A stretch of 7,386 nucleotides of DNA from Victivallales bacterium (GCA_018648945.1 JABGQJ010000382.1:1-7386), one strand, 5' to 3'. Positions 1 through 7,171 are shown, numbered from the stretch's first letter. Notes: a model not told the origin generated them from the sequence alone. Numbers and translations are program-made.

Positions 1-1
1 G

Positions 2-130
2 GCGGATGGTAAGGGGGTCAGAAAGAAACTGCGGCGGGGCGCCGATTCGGTCCTCTTCTTCTTCTTTGAGAACCAGCCGGCTGAGCTCTACATCGACAAT
101 GTGCGCATCCTCTCGCCGCAGAAGAAATGA
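2..130 (+). CDS. C-terminal fragment of a plus-strand protein ending in a beta-sandwich-like strand motif (5' end outside window)
   Basis: The frame opening at base 2 reads 42 codons without interruption to a TGA at 128-130. The last residues contain a hydrophobic FFFF stretch followed by ENQPAELYIDNVRILSPQKK. The pattern of a hydrophobic strand, a short loop and then 'LYIDNVRIL' is what I know from the final two strands of carbohydrate-binding or concanavalin-like beta-sandwich domains appended to glycosidases and large planctomycete/verrucomicrobial secreted proteins, where 'Y(I/L)DNVRL' is very common. The enzyme class cannot be told from this tail. The gene runs toward the operon on the other strand and ends 68 nt before it, so it is a separate transcription unit, possibly part of the same polysaccharide locus. 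The call rests on the motif and the clean stop only, because the fragment is short. Confidence 0.62.
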   Translation, partial: ADGKGVRKKLRRGADSVLFFFFENQPAELYIDNVRILSPQKK

Positions 131-136
131 GGTCGT

Positions 137-150
137 GCGGCGGAAGCCGC
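137..150. terminator. Weak GC hairpin between convergent genes, possible terminator
   Basis: Bases 137-141 (gcggc) can pair with 146-150 (gccgc) around a GGAA loop, which fits the GNRA tetraloop pattern. It lies in the 68-nt gap between the plus-strand stop at 130 and the minus-strand stop at 199. There is no T-run on either side, so it is not a classical intrinsic terminator. A 5-bp GC stem also arises easily by chance in GC-rich DNA. No better hairpin was found in this gap. Confidence 0.2.
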
Positions 151-198
151 GTCTCGCCGATTCGACCCCACTCGGGCACGCAAACCTGAGGACGGGGC

Positions 199-2475
199 TT
201 ACTGACGGGTGGCGAAGCTCCAGACTGGCGAGGATTGGTTGCCATTGACCACTTTCCAGAAGTGGGTCTTGCCCGCTTGCAGAGCTGGAGGCCGCACGAT
301 GTTGGTCGTGGCATCGTTCAGCTCTGCGATGGGAAGGAGTTTGTCGGGTGCTTCGCCGAAGTGGACCTCGTGTTTCGTGCAGCGATAGGCCTCCAGGAAC
401 ATGAGGTCCGCGTCCAGTGGCACATCAACCGCGCCATCGCGAGGCACGGGACTCGTCGCAGTCGGTCCCTGGCGGCCGGGGATCCAGTAGCGCTTGGCCC
501 CATGCTCGTAGGCCCCAATGTCCGGGGCTTTGCCCAAGTGTCTCAGGCCAGCGAACTGGACGATGGGGCTCTTGATCTCGCCCTTGCTCACAACGGCACC
601 GGCATCGACCACCTTTGGGTTCCGCTTCGGGCGGAAATCGTGGTTTTGGGGATCCCGCAGGTAGGTGTAGGCGGCACCGGGCTGGCGCAGGTTGTGGTCG
701 TTGACCCCCGGCAACACATAGGCGCCCGGTTGCTCGTAGCCGTCCTTGCGGGTCCGAGTCTTGCCCTTCAGGTTCCAGGAGCGATGGGTGAGATTGGCGA
801 TGTTGTTGCGCGTCAGGCTGTCGGCGTTGCCCTCGATCTCGTGCATGGCCTTGAAACCCTGGACACTCATGTTCATGGCCTCGGCCTTGGGGTCTGGGTA
901 GCGATTGCAGCTGACGATGGTGTTGTTCAGGACCACATGGCGGTCGCCCTTCACCTGGTTCGGCTGCGTGTTCCAGGTCACGTTGCGCAGGTAGAGCCCG
1001 TCGCCGTGGACCTTGCCATCGGGCCGCAGAATGCCGGTGCCGCTATAGTCGAAACGGACGCCTTGGCGGTTGCAGTCGTACACCCAGTTGCGGACCACAC
1101 GAGTACCGATATGCCGGGTGGTGCCCACGTTGATTGCGGCCCCGTCGTGCTGGAGGTTGCCCACATCGCTGACGCGGTTCAGTTCGATCAGTGTCCCAGG
1201 CTCCTTCGGGCGGATGCCCTCGGAATTGCCGGCGCGGCGGAGGGTGCACCGGCGAATGGTGCTGCCTTCGCCGAGCACGATGGTGCCCGAGGCCCCATTG
1301 CTGTTGACGTCCCACTCGATGTCCTCGAACAGGCAGTTCTCCACCAGCATACGCCTGCCACTGAGAAACACCGGGGCGTTGGGCCGGCGGAACTCGCAGT
1401 TGATGAAGGAGTTCCGCTCACCACGGAAGACGCTCGCTGCGCGGTTGCGGGTTGCCGGCGTCGCCCAATCCCGAAACCAGCCATACTCGCCGAGCCCAAA
1501 CTTGTGGGTGGATGGATAGTCGAACCGGCAGTTCTCGAAGGCAATGTCGTCGCAGAGGTCGAGGAAGAACCCCGCCGCGAAGAAGTCGATGCCGACGAAC
1601 CGGATGTTGGCACACTTGCTGAGCTCCAATGCGTAGTCGCGGCACCGTGCCCGCAACTCCATGGTGTTGGGATCAGCTCCCTCGGGTGGCATGTAGTAGA
1701 CCGTCTTGGTTGCCGCATCGAACCACCACTCGTTGGCTCGGTCGAGGGCGGGCAGACCATAGATGTAGTATGCCGAGTATTGCTTGCACATGCTCTCCTT
1801 GATCCCGGCAGAGTCGTAGGAGAAGTGGTCCGCGCCCCTGCTGTGCTTGGTGATCGGACGCGCCCAGGTGAGCCAGTGACCGATGTTCAGTACGGCCACC
1901 GCGCCCGTGAAGTCCCTGCCCGAATCAGCCAGGGATCCCGGTTGGTCGCCGACATCGTACCGGCTGTCGCCCTCGTGGAACCCGGCCTTGGAGTGCGACT
2001 TGAAGCCGTCGTCGTAGAGCAAGCCAAGGCGGCTCTTGCCCGTGAAGGTCTTCTTGCGTTTGCTGTAGCCGCCGTCGGCGGTTCGGCAACTGCGGGCCAT
2101 GCGCCAGATGGAGCCATCCTCGAACGATGCGTCGGGCCAGCGTGCGAGATAGACGAGCTTGTCCCCAGCGAACAGTTGCCACACATCGTGATCGAGCTTG
2201 GCCTTGTAGATGCCGTCTCGCCAGAGGGTCCACTTGGCCGTGATCGGCACGGTGCCGTCGAAGACCACTCGTTCGCCGGCGGCCGCGCACACCGTGACCG
2301 GCTTGCCCTGCTTGCGCAGTCCATCGAGCGCAATGGCCTCGCTGTAGCGTCCGCCCTTGAGCTCAATGACCTCGCCCGGCTTGGCGCGCCGGATCGCATC
2401 ACTGATCGGTCCGGCGTTAGCGGCAGCGATTGCCAACAGGGCGGCAGCGACTGCATGTGTCATCCTGTTCATCAT
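199..2475 (-). CDS. Secreted right-handed parallel beta-helix protein with C-terminal Fn3-like domain (putative polysaccharide-active enzyme)
   Basis: This is a 758-aa protein with a Sec signal: a hydrophobic stretch at residues 6-20 and cleavage likely after the ANA motif at 19-21. Residues 22-75 (SDAIRRAKPGEVIELKGGRY, then VVFDGT) are the usual entry of a right-handed beta-helix. Residues about 95-125 (VWQLFAGDKLVYLARWPDA) form a lid-like element I associate with beta-helix hydrolases and lyases of marine degradation loci. Helix coils follow at about 285-565, with repeating 'I.F..N C.F..' and 'NRVSDVG' turns. A choice-of-anchor-Q-like end follows at 611-657 (NHDFRPKRNP..VDAG, then DIGAYE). 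Residues about 670-758 are Fn3-like, ending in HFWKVV...SSPVWSFAT. It is the last gene of the operon. Its ATG overlaps the preceding TGA as ATGATGA and there is no strong SD, which implies translational coupling. I cannot assign a CAZy family or catalytic residues. A galactan hydrolase, a lyase or a binding protein are all possible. Confidence 0.88.
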   Translation of the reverse strand: MMNRMTHAVAAALLAIAAANAGPISDAIRRAKPGEVIELKGGRYSEAIALDGLRKQGKPVTVCAAAGERVVFDGTVPITAKWTLWRDGIYKAKLDHDVWQLFAGDKLVYLARWPDASFEDGSIWRMARSCRTADGGYSKRKKTFTGKSRLGLLYDDGFKSHSKAGFHEGDSRYDVGDQPGSLADSGRDFTGAVAVLNIGHWLTWARPITKHSRGADHFSYDSAGIKESMCKQYSAYYIYGLPALDRANEWWFDAATKTVYYMPPEGADPNTMELRARCRDYALELSKCANIRFVGIDFFAAGFFLDLCDDIAFENCRFDYPSTHKFGLGEYGWFRDWATPATRNRAASVFRGERNSFINCEFRRPNAPVFLSGRRMLVENCLFEDIEWDVNSNGASGTIVLGEGSTIRRCTLRRAGNSEGIRPKEPGTLIELNRVSDVGNLQHDGAAINVGTTRHIGTRVVRNWVYDCNRQGVRFDYSGTGILRPDGKVHGDGLYLRNVTWNTQPNQVKGDRHVVLNNTIVSCNRYPDPKAEAMNMSVQGFKAMHEIEGNADSLTRNNIANLTHRSWNLKGKTRTRKDGYEQPGAYVLPGVNDHNLRQPGAAYTYLRDPQNHDFRPKRNPKVVDAGAVVSKGEIKSPIVQFAGLRHLGKAPDIGAYEHGAKRYWIPGRQGPTATSPVPRDGAVDVPLDADLMFLEAYRCTKHEVHFGEAPDKLLPIAELNDATTNIVRPPALQAGKTHFWKVVNGNQSSPVWSFATRQ

Positions 2476-4898
2476 GGTCCGTCCGTCCCAATGGTGTCTC
2501 TGTCGACGGTCTCGCGCTCCCGCTCGATCAGCTTCCGCATGCCGTCGGGCAAACGCAGGCTGCGCTGGAGATATGTCTCCTCGTCAAAGCGGAGATTGTT
2601 GCGTTTGAACACTTGCCTGTCCACATCGAGGCTGAGGTCACAGTCAAAGCGGGCGAGAATGGACTCGTTCGTTGCCCCGCCGCCGTCCGGGTTGACATGG
2701 CACAGACCCCAGGTGAAGCCGCGACCGTCACCATCGTCCGCAAATGCATCGGGCACAAATGGCCCGGGCGCAACCGGGGGGACTTGGATGAGCGACTTGG
2801 GCTCGAAGTTCTCGCCATCGGCGGCAAACTGGACCGTGTTCTTCTCCGGCCCATCGAGTGAGACCAAGGCAGCAACGCCGTCCTGCCACGGCCAGATGCA
2901 GGTCTCGTGTCCCGAGTTTAGGACCGGGTTGAGGGGCGAGTGCACGAACGGCCCAAGCGGATCATCGCTGGTTGCCACGCCTTGCATGCGCAGGATGTAT
3001 TCGGGGCCTTTCTCTAGCGGCGCGCCCTTGTAGTACAGGTAGATTTTGCCGTTAAAGACGATTGGGTAGGGATCGTTGATCTTGATGTTGTTCCACGACC
3101 CTGCGGGACCGGGCTCGACCGCGTTCCCATCGGCCAACGTCCAGGGACCATCGGGGCGCTCGGCCCAGGCGACGCGAACGGGGCAGTAGGCGTTGCCGGA
3201 ACAGACCTCGCTATAGGCCTGGAAGTAGAGGTAGTACTTCCCCTCCCAGACCAGGATGTCCGGCGTGCAGATGGACCGCCAGCCGGTCGCCGGCTTGCTG
3301 GGACGCTTCACGGCCAGGCCCTGTTCCTGCCAAGTCCGGCCATCCAGGCTGGTCGCATACCAGATGTCGGCAAGGTCCCAATCGGTCGCGGGGTGTTCGG
3401 CAGTGGCCTTGGCTTGGCCGACTGGGGCGCAGACGGAACGGCGACAGGTGTACCAGACATAGTAGGTGTCGCCGACCTTGATAATCTTCGACGGGTCGCG
3501 CCGGGAGACGTTGGCTTCCCGTGTGAGGCCCTGGAGTCGCGAGTACCTGAAGTTGGAGTACAACTCGTTCGTGCGGTCCTCGTGTGGTCCCCAGACATCA
3601 TACATCCGCGCCCAGGCCTTGCTCATCGGGCGTTCGGGCCGCTTGCTTGGCATCACGCCGGGGAAGGGCTTGCCGGCTGCCGCCTCGACCTTCTCGCCAG
3701 CCTCACCATCCTCGAACGGATCGCTGTAATCCGGGCTACTGACTCTCGTGCGCAGCCAGTCCGGCAACCCGACGCGTTTCTGGAAGTAGGTGGCCTCGTT
3801 GAATCGCAGGTTGTTGTGCTTGAACATGGGACGGTCCACATCGCGGTGAAAGTCGCAGTCGAACCGGGTGAGCACCGAGTAGATAGTGGGTTCGCCGTCG
3901 GAGGTGATGTGGCTGAGCCCCCAGGTAATGCCACGCCCATCGCCGTTGTCCGCGAATGCGTCGGGCACGAACGGCCCAGGCGCCAAGGGGCAGACCTGAA
4001 GGTGCGCCATAGGATCGAAACTGATGCCGTCGGGCGCGTACTGCAGCGTGTTCTTCTCCGGCCCATCCAGGCTGACGATGGCGGCAATCCCTTCCTTGTA
4101 GGGGAACAGGCAGGTCTCGTGGCCGGAATTCAGGACGGGGTTCAGCGGATGCTTGGTGAATGGCCCCAACGGGCTGTCGGCAATGGCCACTCCCTGGGCC
4201 CGGACGAGCGTGCCATCGCGCCCGTTCTTGCCGGGGGAGCCCTTGTAGTAGAGGTGGATCTTGCCTTTGTAGACGAGCGGGTAGGGATCGTGGATGGCAC
4301 CACTGTCCCATTCGCCCTCCTTGCCGAAATCAACCACCACGTCACCAAGGGGCCGCCATGGTCCTGTCGGCGAGTCGGCCTCGGCGACTGTCGTCGCGGC
4401 GCGATCTCCCTGTAGCCCTGGAATCTCGTTGAACCCCTGGTAATACAGGTAGTATCTGCCCTGCCACACAAGGATGTCGGGCGTCGCAACGGACCGCCAG
4501 CCGTAGCCTGGCTTGGGCGGACGTCTGACCGCTGGGCCTTGCTCATCCCAGGTGAATCCATCGGCGCTGGTCGCATACCAGATCTCCGAGAGGTCCCAAT
4601 CCACCGACGGGACGGCATCGGTCGCCAGCTCTGCACCCGCTGGTGGCATCTCGGTGAGCCGGCGCGTGTACCAGACATAGTATGTGCCCTTGATGCGCAG
4701 CACCTTCGACGGATCCCGCCGCGACACATTGCCTGCCTGCGGGAAGCCCTGGAGGGGCGTGTATCTGAAGTTGCTGAAGAGCGGATTGCCTCTGTCCTCC
4801 AGAGGGTTCCACACGTCATACAGGCGGTGCATGGCCGCACTGAAGGGGCGGTCGGTCGGCTTCTCAGGTGGCAGCAGAGCCGGGAGTGGTCTTGTCAT
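2472..4898 (-). CDS. Tandem GH117-like glycoside hydrolase (two complete catalytic domains in one chain)
   Basis: This is an 808-aa protein with two homologous five-bladed-propeller-type units, residues about 18-383 and 422-788, joined by an acidic, Pro-rich linker (384-421). Each unit carries the features I recall for GH117 (alpha-1,3-3,6-anhydro-L-galactosidase, neoagarooligosaccharide hydrolase). These are an SxAxxR motif (S20-R25; S426-R431), VSRRDPSK (D62; D468), a (H/N)DP motif (D204; D609) and NSGHE (H260/E261; H664/E665), followed by SLDGPEKNT. The spacings between the acidic residues (142 and 57; 141 and 56) are close to those of characterised GH117 enzymes. The family acts exolytically on the non-reducing end of neoagaro-type oligosaccharides, but some clades have other or unknown substrates. 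Ordinary family members have one domain of roughly 350-400 aa. No signal peptide is visible. I chose the ATG at 4898 because AAGG lies 8 nt upstream. An ATG at 4916 would add six residues and overlap the sulfatase stop as TGATG. GH43-like proteins are the main alternative. Confidence 0.87.
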   Translation of the reverse strand: MTRPLPALLPPEKPTDRPFSAAMHRLYDVWNPLEDRGNPLFSNFRYTPLQGFPQAGNVSRRDPSKVLRIKGTYYVWYTRRLTEMPPAGAELATDAVPSVDWDLSEIWYATSADGFTWDEQGPAVRRPPKPGYGWRSVATPDILVWQGRYYLYYQGFNEIPGLQGDRAATTVAEADSPTGPWRPLGDVVVDFGKEGEWDSGAIHDPYPLVYKGKIHLYYKGSPGKNGRDGTLVRAQGVAIADSPLGPFTKHPLNPVLNSGHETCLFPYKEGIAAIVSLDGPEKNTLQYAPDGISFDPMAHLQVCPLAPGPFVPDAFADNGDGRGITWGLSHITSDGEPTIYSVLTRFDCDFHRDVDRPMFKHNNLRFNEATYFQKRVGLPDWLRTRVSSPDYSDPFEDGEAGEKVEAAAGKPFPGVMPSKRPERPMSKAWARMYDVWGPHEDRTNELYSNFRYSRLQGLTREANVSRRDPSKIIKVGDTYYVWYTCRRSVCAPVGQAKATAEHPATDWDLADIWYATSLDGRTWQEQGLAVKRPSKPATGWRSICTPDILVWEGKYYLYFQAYSEVCSGNAYCPVRVAWAERPDGPWTLADGNAVEPGPAGSWNNIKINDPYPIVFNGKIYLYYKGAPLEKGPEYILRMQGVATSDDPLGPFVHSPLNPVLNSGHETCIWPWQDGVAALVSLDGPEKNTVQFAADGENFEPKSLIQVPPVAPGPFVPDAFADDGDGRGFTWGLCHVNPDGGGATNESILARFDCDLSLDVDRQVFKRNNLRFDEETYLQRSLRLPDGMRKLIERERETVDRDTIGTDGP
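2535..3635 (-). repeat. Second GH117-like unit of the intragenic duplication (residues ~422-788)
   Basis: This is the C-terminal copy, offset from the first by 404-406 residues with only small indels. It has NDP in place of HDP at 608-610. It also has cysteines that the first copy lacks: C485/C490 after the YYVWYT strand and C566/C572 in the loop after the LYFQAYS strand. Confidence 0.8.
3750..4847 (-). repeat. First GH117-like unit of the intragenic duplication (residues ~18-383)
   Basis: This segment encodes the N-terminal copy. Aligned by hand over the segment from LYDVW to YYVWYT, it matches the second copy at 34 of 53 residues. Shared DNA is mostly short, but 21 nt are identical between 4047-4067 and 2835-2855, encoding the DGPEKNT region. 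This copy keeps HDP at residues 203-205. Confidence 0.8.
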
Positions 4899-4906
4899 CT
4901 CTCTAG

Positions 4907-4914
4907 CCTTCCCC
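4907..4914 (-). promoter_or_regulatory. Ribosome binding site supporting the start at 4898
   Basis: On the minus strand, GGGGAAGG lies 8 nt before the ATG at 4898-4896. The alternative ATG at 4916-4914 sits within this purine run and has only AGG at about 3 nt spacing. The downstream start is therefore favoured, although stop-start coupling could still use the upstream ATG. Confidence 0.55.
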
Positions 4915-4915
4915 A

Positions 4916-6325
4916 TCAGCCTGGTTGGCCGGGTTTCGGGGCGTTGGGGGCAAAGTCGAGCCGTGCCCACTGTTCGCGGAGCAGCTTGCGATGGGCGTTC
5001 AGCGTATCTGCATGACGGGCCTCGCCCGCGAGATTCTTGGTCTCGCCAGGATCGCTTCTCATGTCGAACAGCTGCTCGACGGGATCGCCGTGGTAGGTGA
5101 TGTACTTGTGATCCGGAGTGCGGAGCATGTAGCCGGGTTGGGGACCACTGAGGTTGACTTCGGCCAGAGCGAATTCGCGCCACTCCGTATTCCTGCCCTC
5201 CAGCAGCGGGCGCAGGTCGCCGCCGTAGACTCCCTCCGGAGGCTCGACTCCCGCGTAGTCGCAGACGGTCCGCATGATGTCGTTCCCCGTCACCAGGTGC
5301 GTCGTATCCTTGACCCCCTCGGGTATGCGCCCCGGACACGAGACGATCAGCGGCACTTTGACCGCTTCCTCGTAGAGGTAGTTCTTGACGATCATCTGGT
5401 GCCGCCCCCTCCCTTCGCCGTGGTCGGACGTGAAGATGACAACCGTGTTCTCCGCCTGTCCCGAGTCCTCCAGGGCTTGCAGGACGCGCCCGATCTCGGC
5501 ATCGACCTCCTCCACCATCCGGTAGTAGGCCCAGATGTAGTAGCGCCACTGTTGCTTGCTCCAGTTGGTCTTCTGCCGCGCCCGTTGCTTGGCAACCTTC
5601 TGCGGTTCGCGGGGATCGAAGGCGAAGTTGGGTGGCAGGGGTGGCAGCTCGTCCGCGATCTGAGGGAATGGCAGGACGTCCGGCGCCGTCTTGTGCATGG
5701 ACGTCCACTGGCAGATATCGTGGGGTTGCAGGAAGGAGGCGACGAGAAGGAACGGATTGCCTTCGTTTCCCCGATTGTGCAGGAAGCCCTGGCAGCCCCT
5801 TGAGACCGAGCGGTCGAGCAGCGTGCCCGCGCCGTTGTTGCCAGCGGGAATCACCGTGAAGCCGGGGATATGGACCGTGTAGCTCTGCGGAACATGCCAT
5901 TTCCCCACGTACACCGGATCGTAGCCTCTCTTGCCCAACCACTGGCCCATGTTCGGGACATCCTGGCGGATGGCCAGTCCGTTCTTGATGACCCCGGTCT
6001 CGGAAGCTGTCCGACCGGTGAAGAGGCTGCTGCGGGCAGGCGAACAGACCGGGTTGGTGGAGTGGGATTCCATGAATGAAACGCCGCGCGCCGCCAAACG
6101 GTCGAGATGGGGCGTGCGAATGCCAGGGCAACCGTAGGATGAGAGCGTGTCGAGGCCCTGCTGATCGGTGATGATGAACAAGAAGTTCGGACGCTTGGCC
6201 TGCTTCGCCGGCGCCGACAGGGCCGGCCCGGCCGTGACGGCCGCCGAGGTCGCCGCACCGTATTTCAGGAAGCGGCGCCGAGATAGGCTGGCAGTGCCCT
6301 GGCCGAGGGTGTGTTTCGCAGTCAT
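4916..6325 (-). CDS. Tat-exported sulfatase, S1 family, Cys-type formylglycine enzyme
   Basis: This is a 469-aa sulfatase that hydrolyses sulfate esters, here probably on a sulfated galactan or its oligosaccharides. The N-terminus has a textbook twin-arginine motif SRRRFLK (15-21), a hydrophobic stretch and an APA cleavage site near residue 40, so it is exported folded. C94-S-P-A-R98 followed by SSLFTGR is the CxPxR signature in which Cys is converted to formylglycine by a maturase encoded elsewhere. Calcium and substrate ligands are in place: D54-Q55 in FIITDQQG, G141-K142-W143-H144, and D301-H302 in IFTSDHGE. The C-terminal part has the usual 'MLRTPDHKYITYHGDPVEQLFDMRSDPGETKNL' type ending (near 400-432). 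Its length is normal for S1. The ATG at 6325 overlaps the previous gene's TGA as ATGA and has AAGAGG 8 nt upstream. The open frame continues further upstream, but that part lies inside the preceding gene and precedes the Tat signal. The subfamily cannot be fixed by eye. Confidence 0.95.
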   Translation of the reverse strand: MTAKHTLGQGTASLSRRRFLKYGAATSAAVTAGPALSAPAKQAKRPNFLFIITDQQGLDTLSSYGCPGIRTPHLDRLAARGVSFMESHSTNPVCSPARSSLFTGRTASETGVIKNGLAIRQDVPNMGQWLGKRGYDPVYVGKWHVPQSYTVHIPGFTVIPAGNNGAGTLLDRSVSRGCQGFLHNRGNEGNPFLLVASFLQPHDICQWTSMHKTAPDVLPFPQIADELPPLPPNFAFDPREPQKVAKQRARQKTNWSKQQWRYYIWAYYRMVEEVDAEIGRVLQALEDSGQAENTVVIFTSDHGEGRGRHQMIVKNYLYEEAVKVPLIVSCPGRIPEGVKDTTHLVTGNDIMRTVCDYAGVEPPEGVYGGDLRPLLEGRNTEWREFALAEVNLSGPQPGYMLRTPDHKYITYHGDPVEQLFDMRSDPGETKNLAGEARHADTLNAHRKLLREQWARLDFAPNAPKPGQPG

Positions 6326-7164
6326 TTCAGTTCCCTCTTGGCGAAGAGTGCGAGTTTCTTCCGGTGCGTTTCCGCAACGTCTGCATCGAGGATGTAGGCC
6401 CGCAGGGCGGTGTGGGTCAGAATCAGACGTCCCGTCCCGTCCACGTAGTAGACCCGGGGAAGGCAGCCCTGGCCGATCTGGTCGTAGCGAGTGGCCCGGA
6501 CCTCCTTGCCAGCGAAAGTGAGGGTCTCCTCGCCTCGGCGATGGAGCCGGTGAGCGGGCTTCACTGTGTCGAGATCCTCCAGGAGCGTGAAGCGAGCCGG
6601 GTCGGCCGACGCCCTTTGCACGGCCTCGAACAGCGACCAGTTCGAGGTCCACGGTCCGGCCACCTTGTGAGTTGTCTTTACTCCGTTCGTGGTGATCTCA
6701 ATGGCTTCGGGGACGGCCTTCCCTGTCTGTCTGACGGTGCCGTTGGCGAAGTCCTTGCCGGTCTTGGAGTCGAACATGCGGGATCGCAGCTGCCAGCTCA
6801 GTGGGGTGCCCAGCGAGTCCGCCCGGCATAGAATCGTGACGCTCATCTCATGGATGGACCGCATCCGGTCGGCCAGGAACCGCTGGTTGACGCGAAGCGC
6901 AACGATGCCGTTCTCCTTCGGGGTCCGCTCAAACGTCAACATGCCACGGTAGCACTGCCACGTGCCGCCGGTCATCCAGATGAAGTAGGATTGCCGCCAG
7001 GCACCCTTGGGGTCGAAGGGCGTCGTTGGTACTGGCGTCTTGAGTTGCCCGTAGCCTGCCAGCGCGGTAGCGGAGCACGGCACAGTGATACGCTTGTCTG
7101 CGGCAGTTAGCTTCTTCTTGGCCGGGGCTTTCCTGCCACCTTTGCCCTTGTTTGGCGGTGCCAT
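6322..7164 (-). CDS. Uncharacterised 280-aa beta-rich protein with Lys-rich N-terminus
   Basis: I do not recognise this family with confidence. The first 25 residues are Lys/Pro/Gly/Ala-rich (MAPPNKGKGGRKAPAKKK) and contain no hydrophobic signal or Tat motif. The rest looks beta-rich and amphipathic. It has strands such as YFIWMTGGTWQCYRGMLTFER (about 60-80), HEMSVTILCRADSLGTPLSWQLRSRM (105-130) and ETLTFAGKEVRATRYDQIG (212-230). It ends with LPRVYYVDGTGRLIL..ALRAYIL (235-259), which resembles the curled beta-sheet of DUF3108/lipoprotein-carrier-like proteins where substrate-facing strands end in 'wvD..G.l'. That resemblance is weak. Cysteines are at 30, 71, 113 and 234. It lies between the GH16 gene (27 nt before it) and the sulfatase (ATGA overlap), which ties it to polysaccharide use. 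The start is well supported by AGGAGG 7 nt upstream. A helper or ligand-binding role is only a guess. Confidence 0.85.
   Translation of the reverse strand: MAPPNKGKGGRKAPAKKKLTAADKRITVPCSATALAGYGQLKTPVPTTPFDPKGAWRQSYFIWMTGGTWQCYRGMLTFERTPKENGIVALRVNQRFLADRMRSIHEMSVTILCRADSLGTPLSWQLRSRMFDSKTGKDFANGTVRQTGKAVPEAIEITTNGVKTTHKVAGPWTSNWSLFEAVQRASADPARFTLLEDLDTVKPAHRLHRRGEETLTFAGKEVRATRYDQIGQGCLPRVYYVDGTGRLILTHTALRAYILDADVAETHRKKLALFAKRELK
6334..6339 (-). promoter_or_regulatory. Ribosome binding site of the sulfatase gene
   Basis: On the minus strand, AAGAGG lies 8 nt before the ATG at 6325-6323. It sits within the last codons of the preceding gene. It fixes the sulfatase start just ahead of the Tat signal. 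Confidence 0.6.
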
Positions 7165-7171
7165 GTGCTGG

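Noticed and set aside
235..3033. 932-codon open frame on the plus strand
   Set aside because: It lies antisense to the beta-helix gene and the second GH117 unit, both of which have clear family motifs. The translation is Val/Ala/Asp/Gly-rich with no recognisable domain. Long antisense frames are expected in GC-rich codon-biased DNA.
2835..4067. Short exact DNA repeats (for example 21 nt at 2835-2855 and 4047-4067) as possible mobile-element or recombination repeats
   Set aside because: They fall at equivalent codons of the two GH117 copies and encode the same conserved residues, so the domain duplication explains them.
3393..4415. 340-codon plus-strand open frame opposite the GH117 gene
   Set aside because: It is a shadow of the conserved GH117 coding sequence. 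There is no domain or supporting context, and it crosses the linker and both repeat units without regard to them.
4898..4916. Possible frameshift joining sulfatase and GH117 into a single product
   Set aside because: The sulfatase ends in a normal C-terminal sequence with a clean TGA. The next gene has its own SD and start, so ordinary translational coupling is sufficient.
4917..6131. N-terminal extension of the GH117 reading frame to a start at 6131
   Set aside because: This part overlaps the sulfatase in another frame and reads as Arg/Pro/Ser/Gly-rich nonsense. GH117 similarity begins only after 4900, and proper start codons with an SD lie at 4898/4916.
6326..6652. Upstream extension of the sulfatase frame to 6652
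   Set aside because: It overlaps the 280-aa gene, has no homology-like features and would bury the Tat signal more than 100 residues inside the protein. The ATG at 6325 has a good SD.
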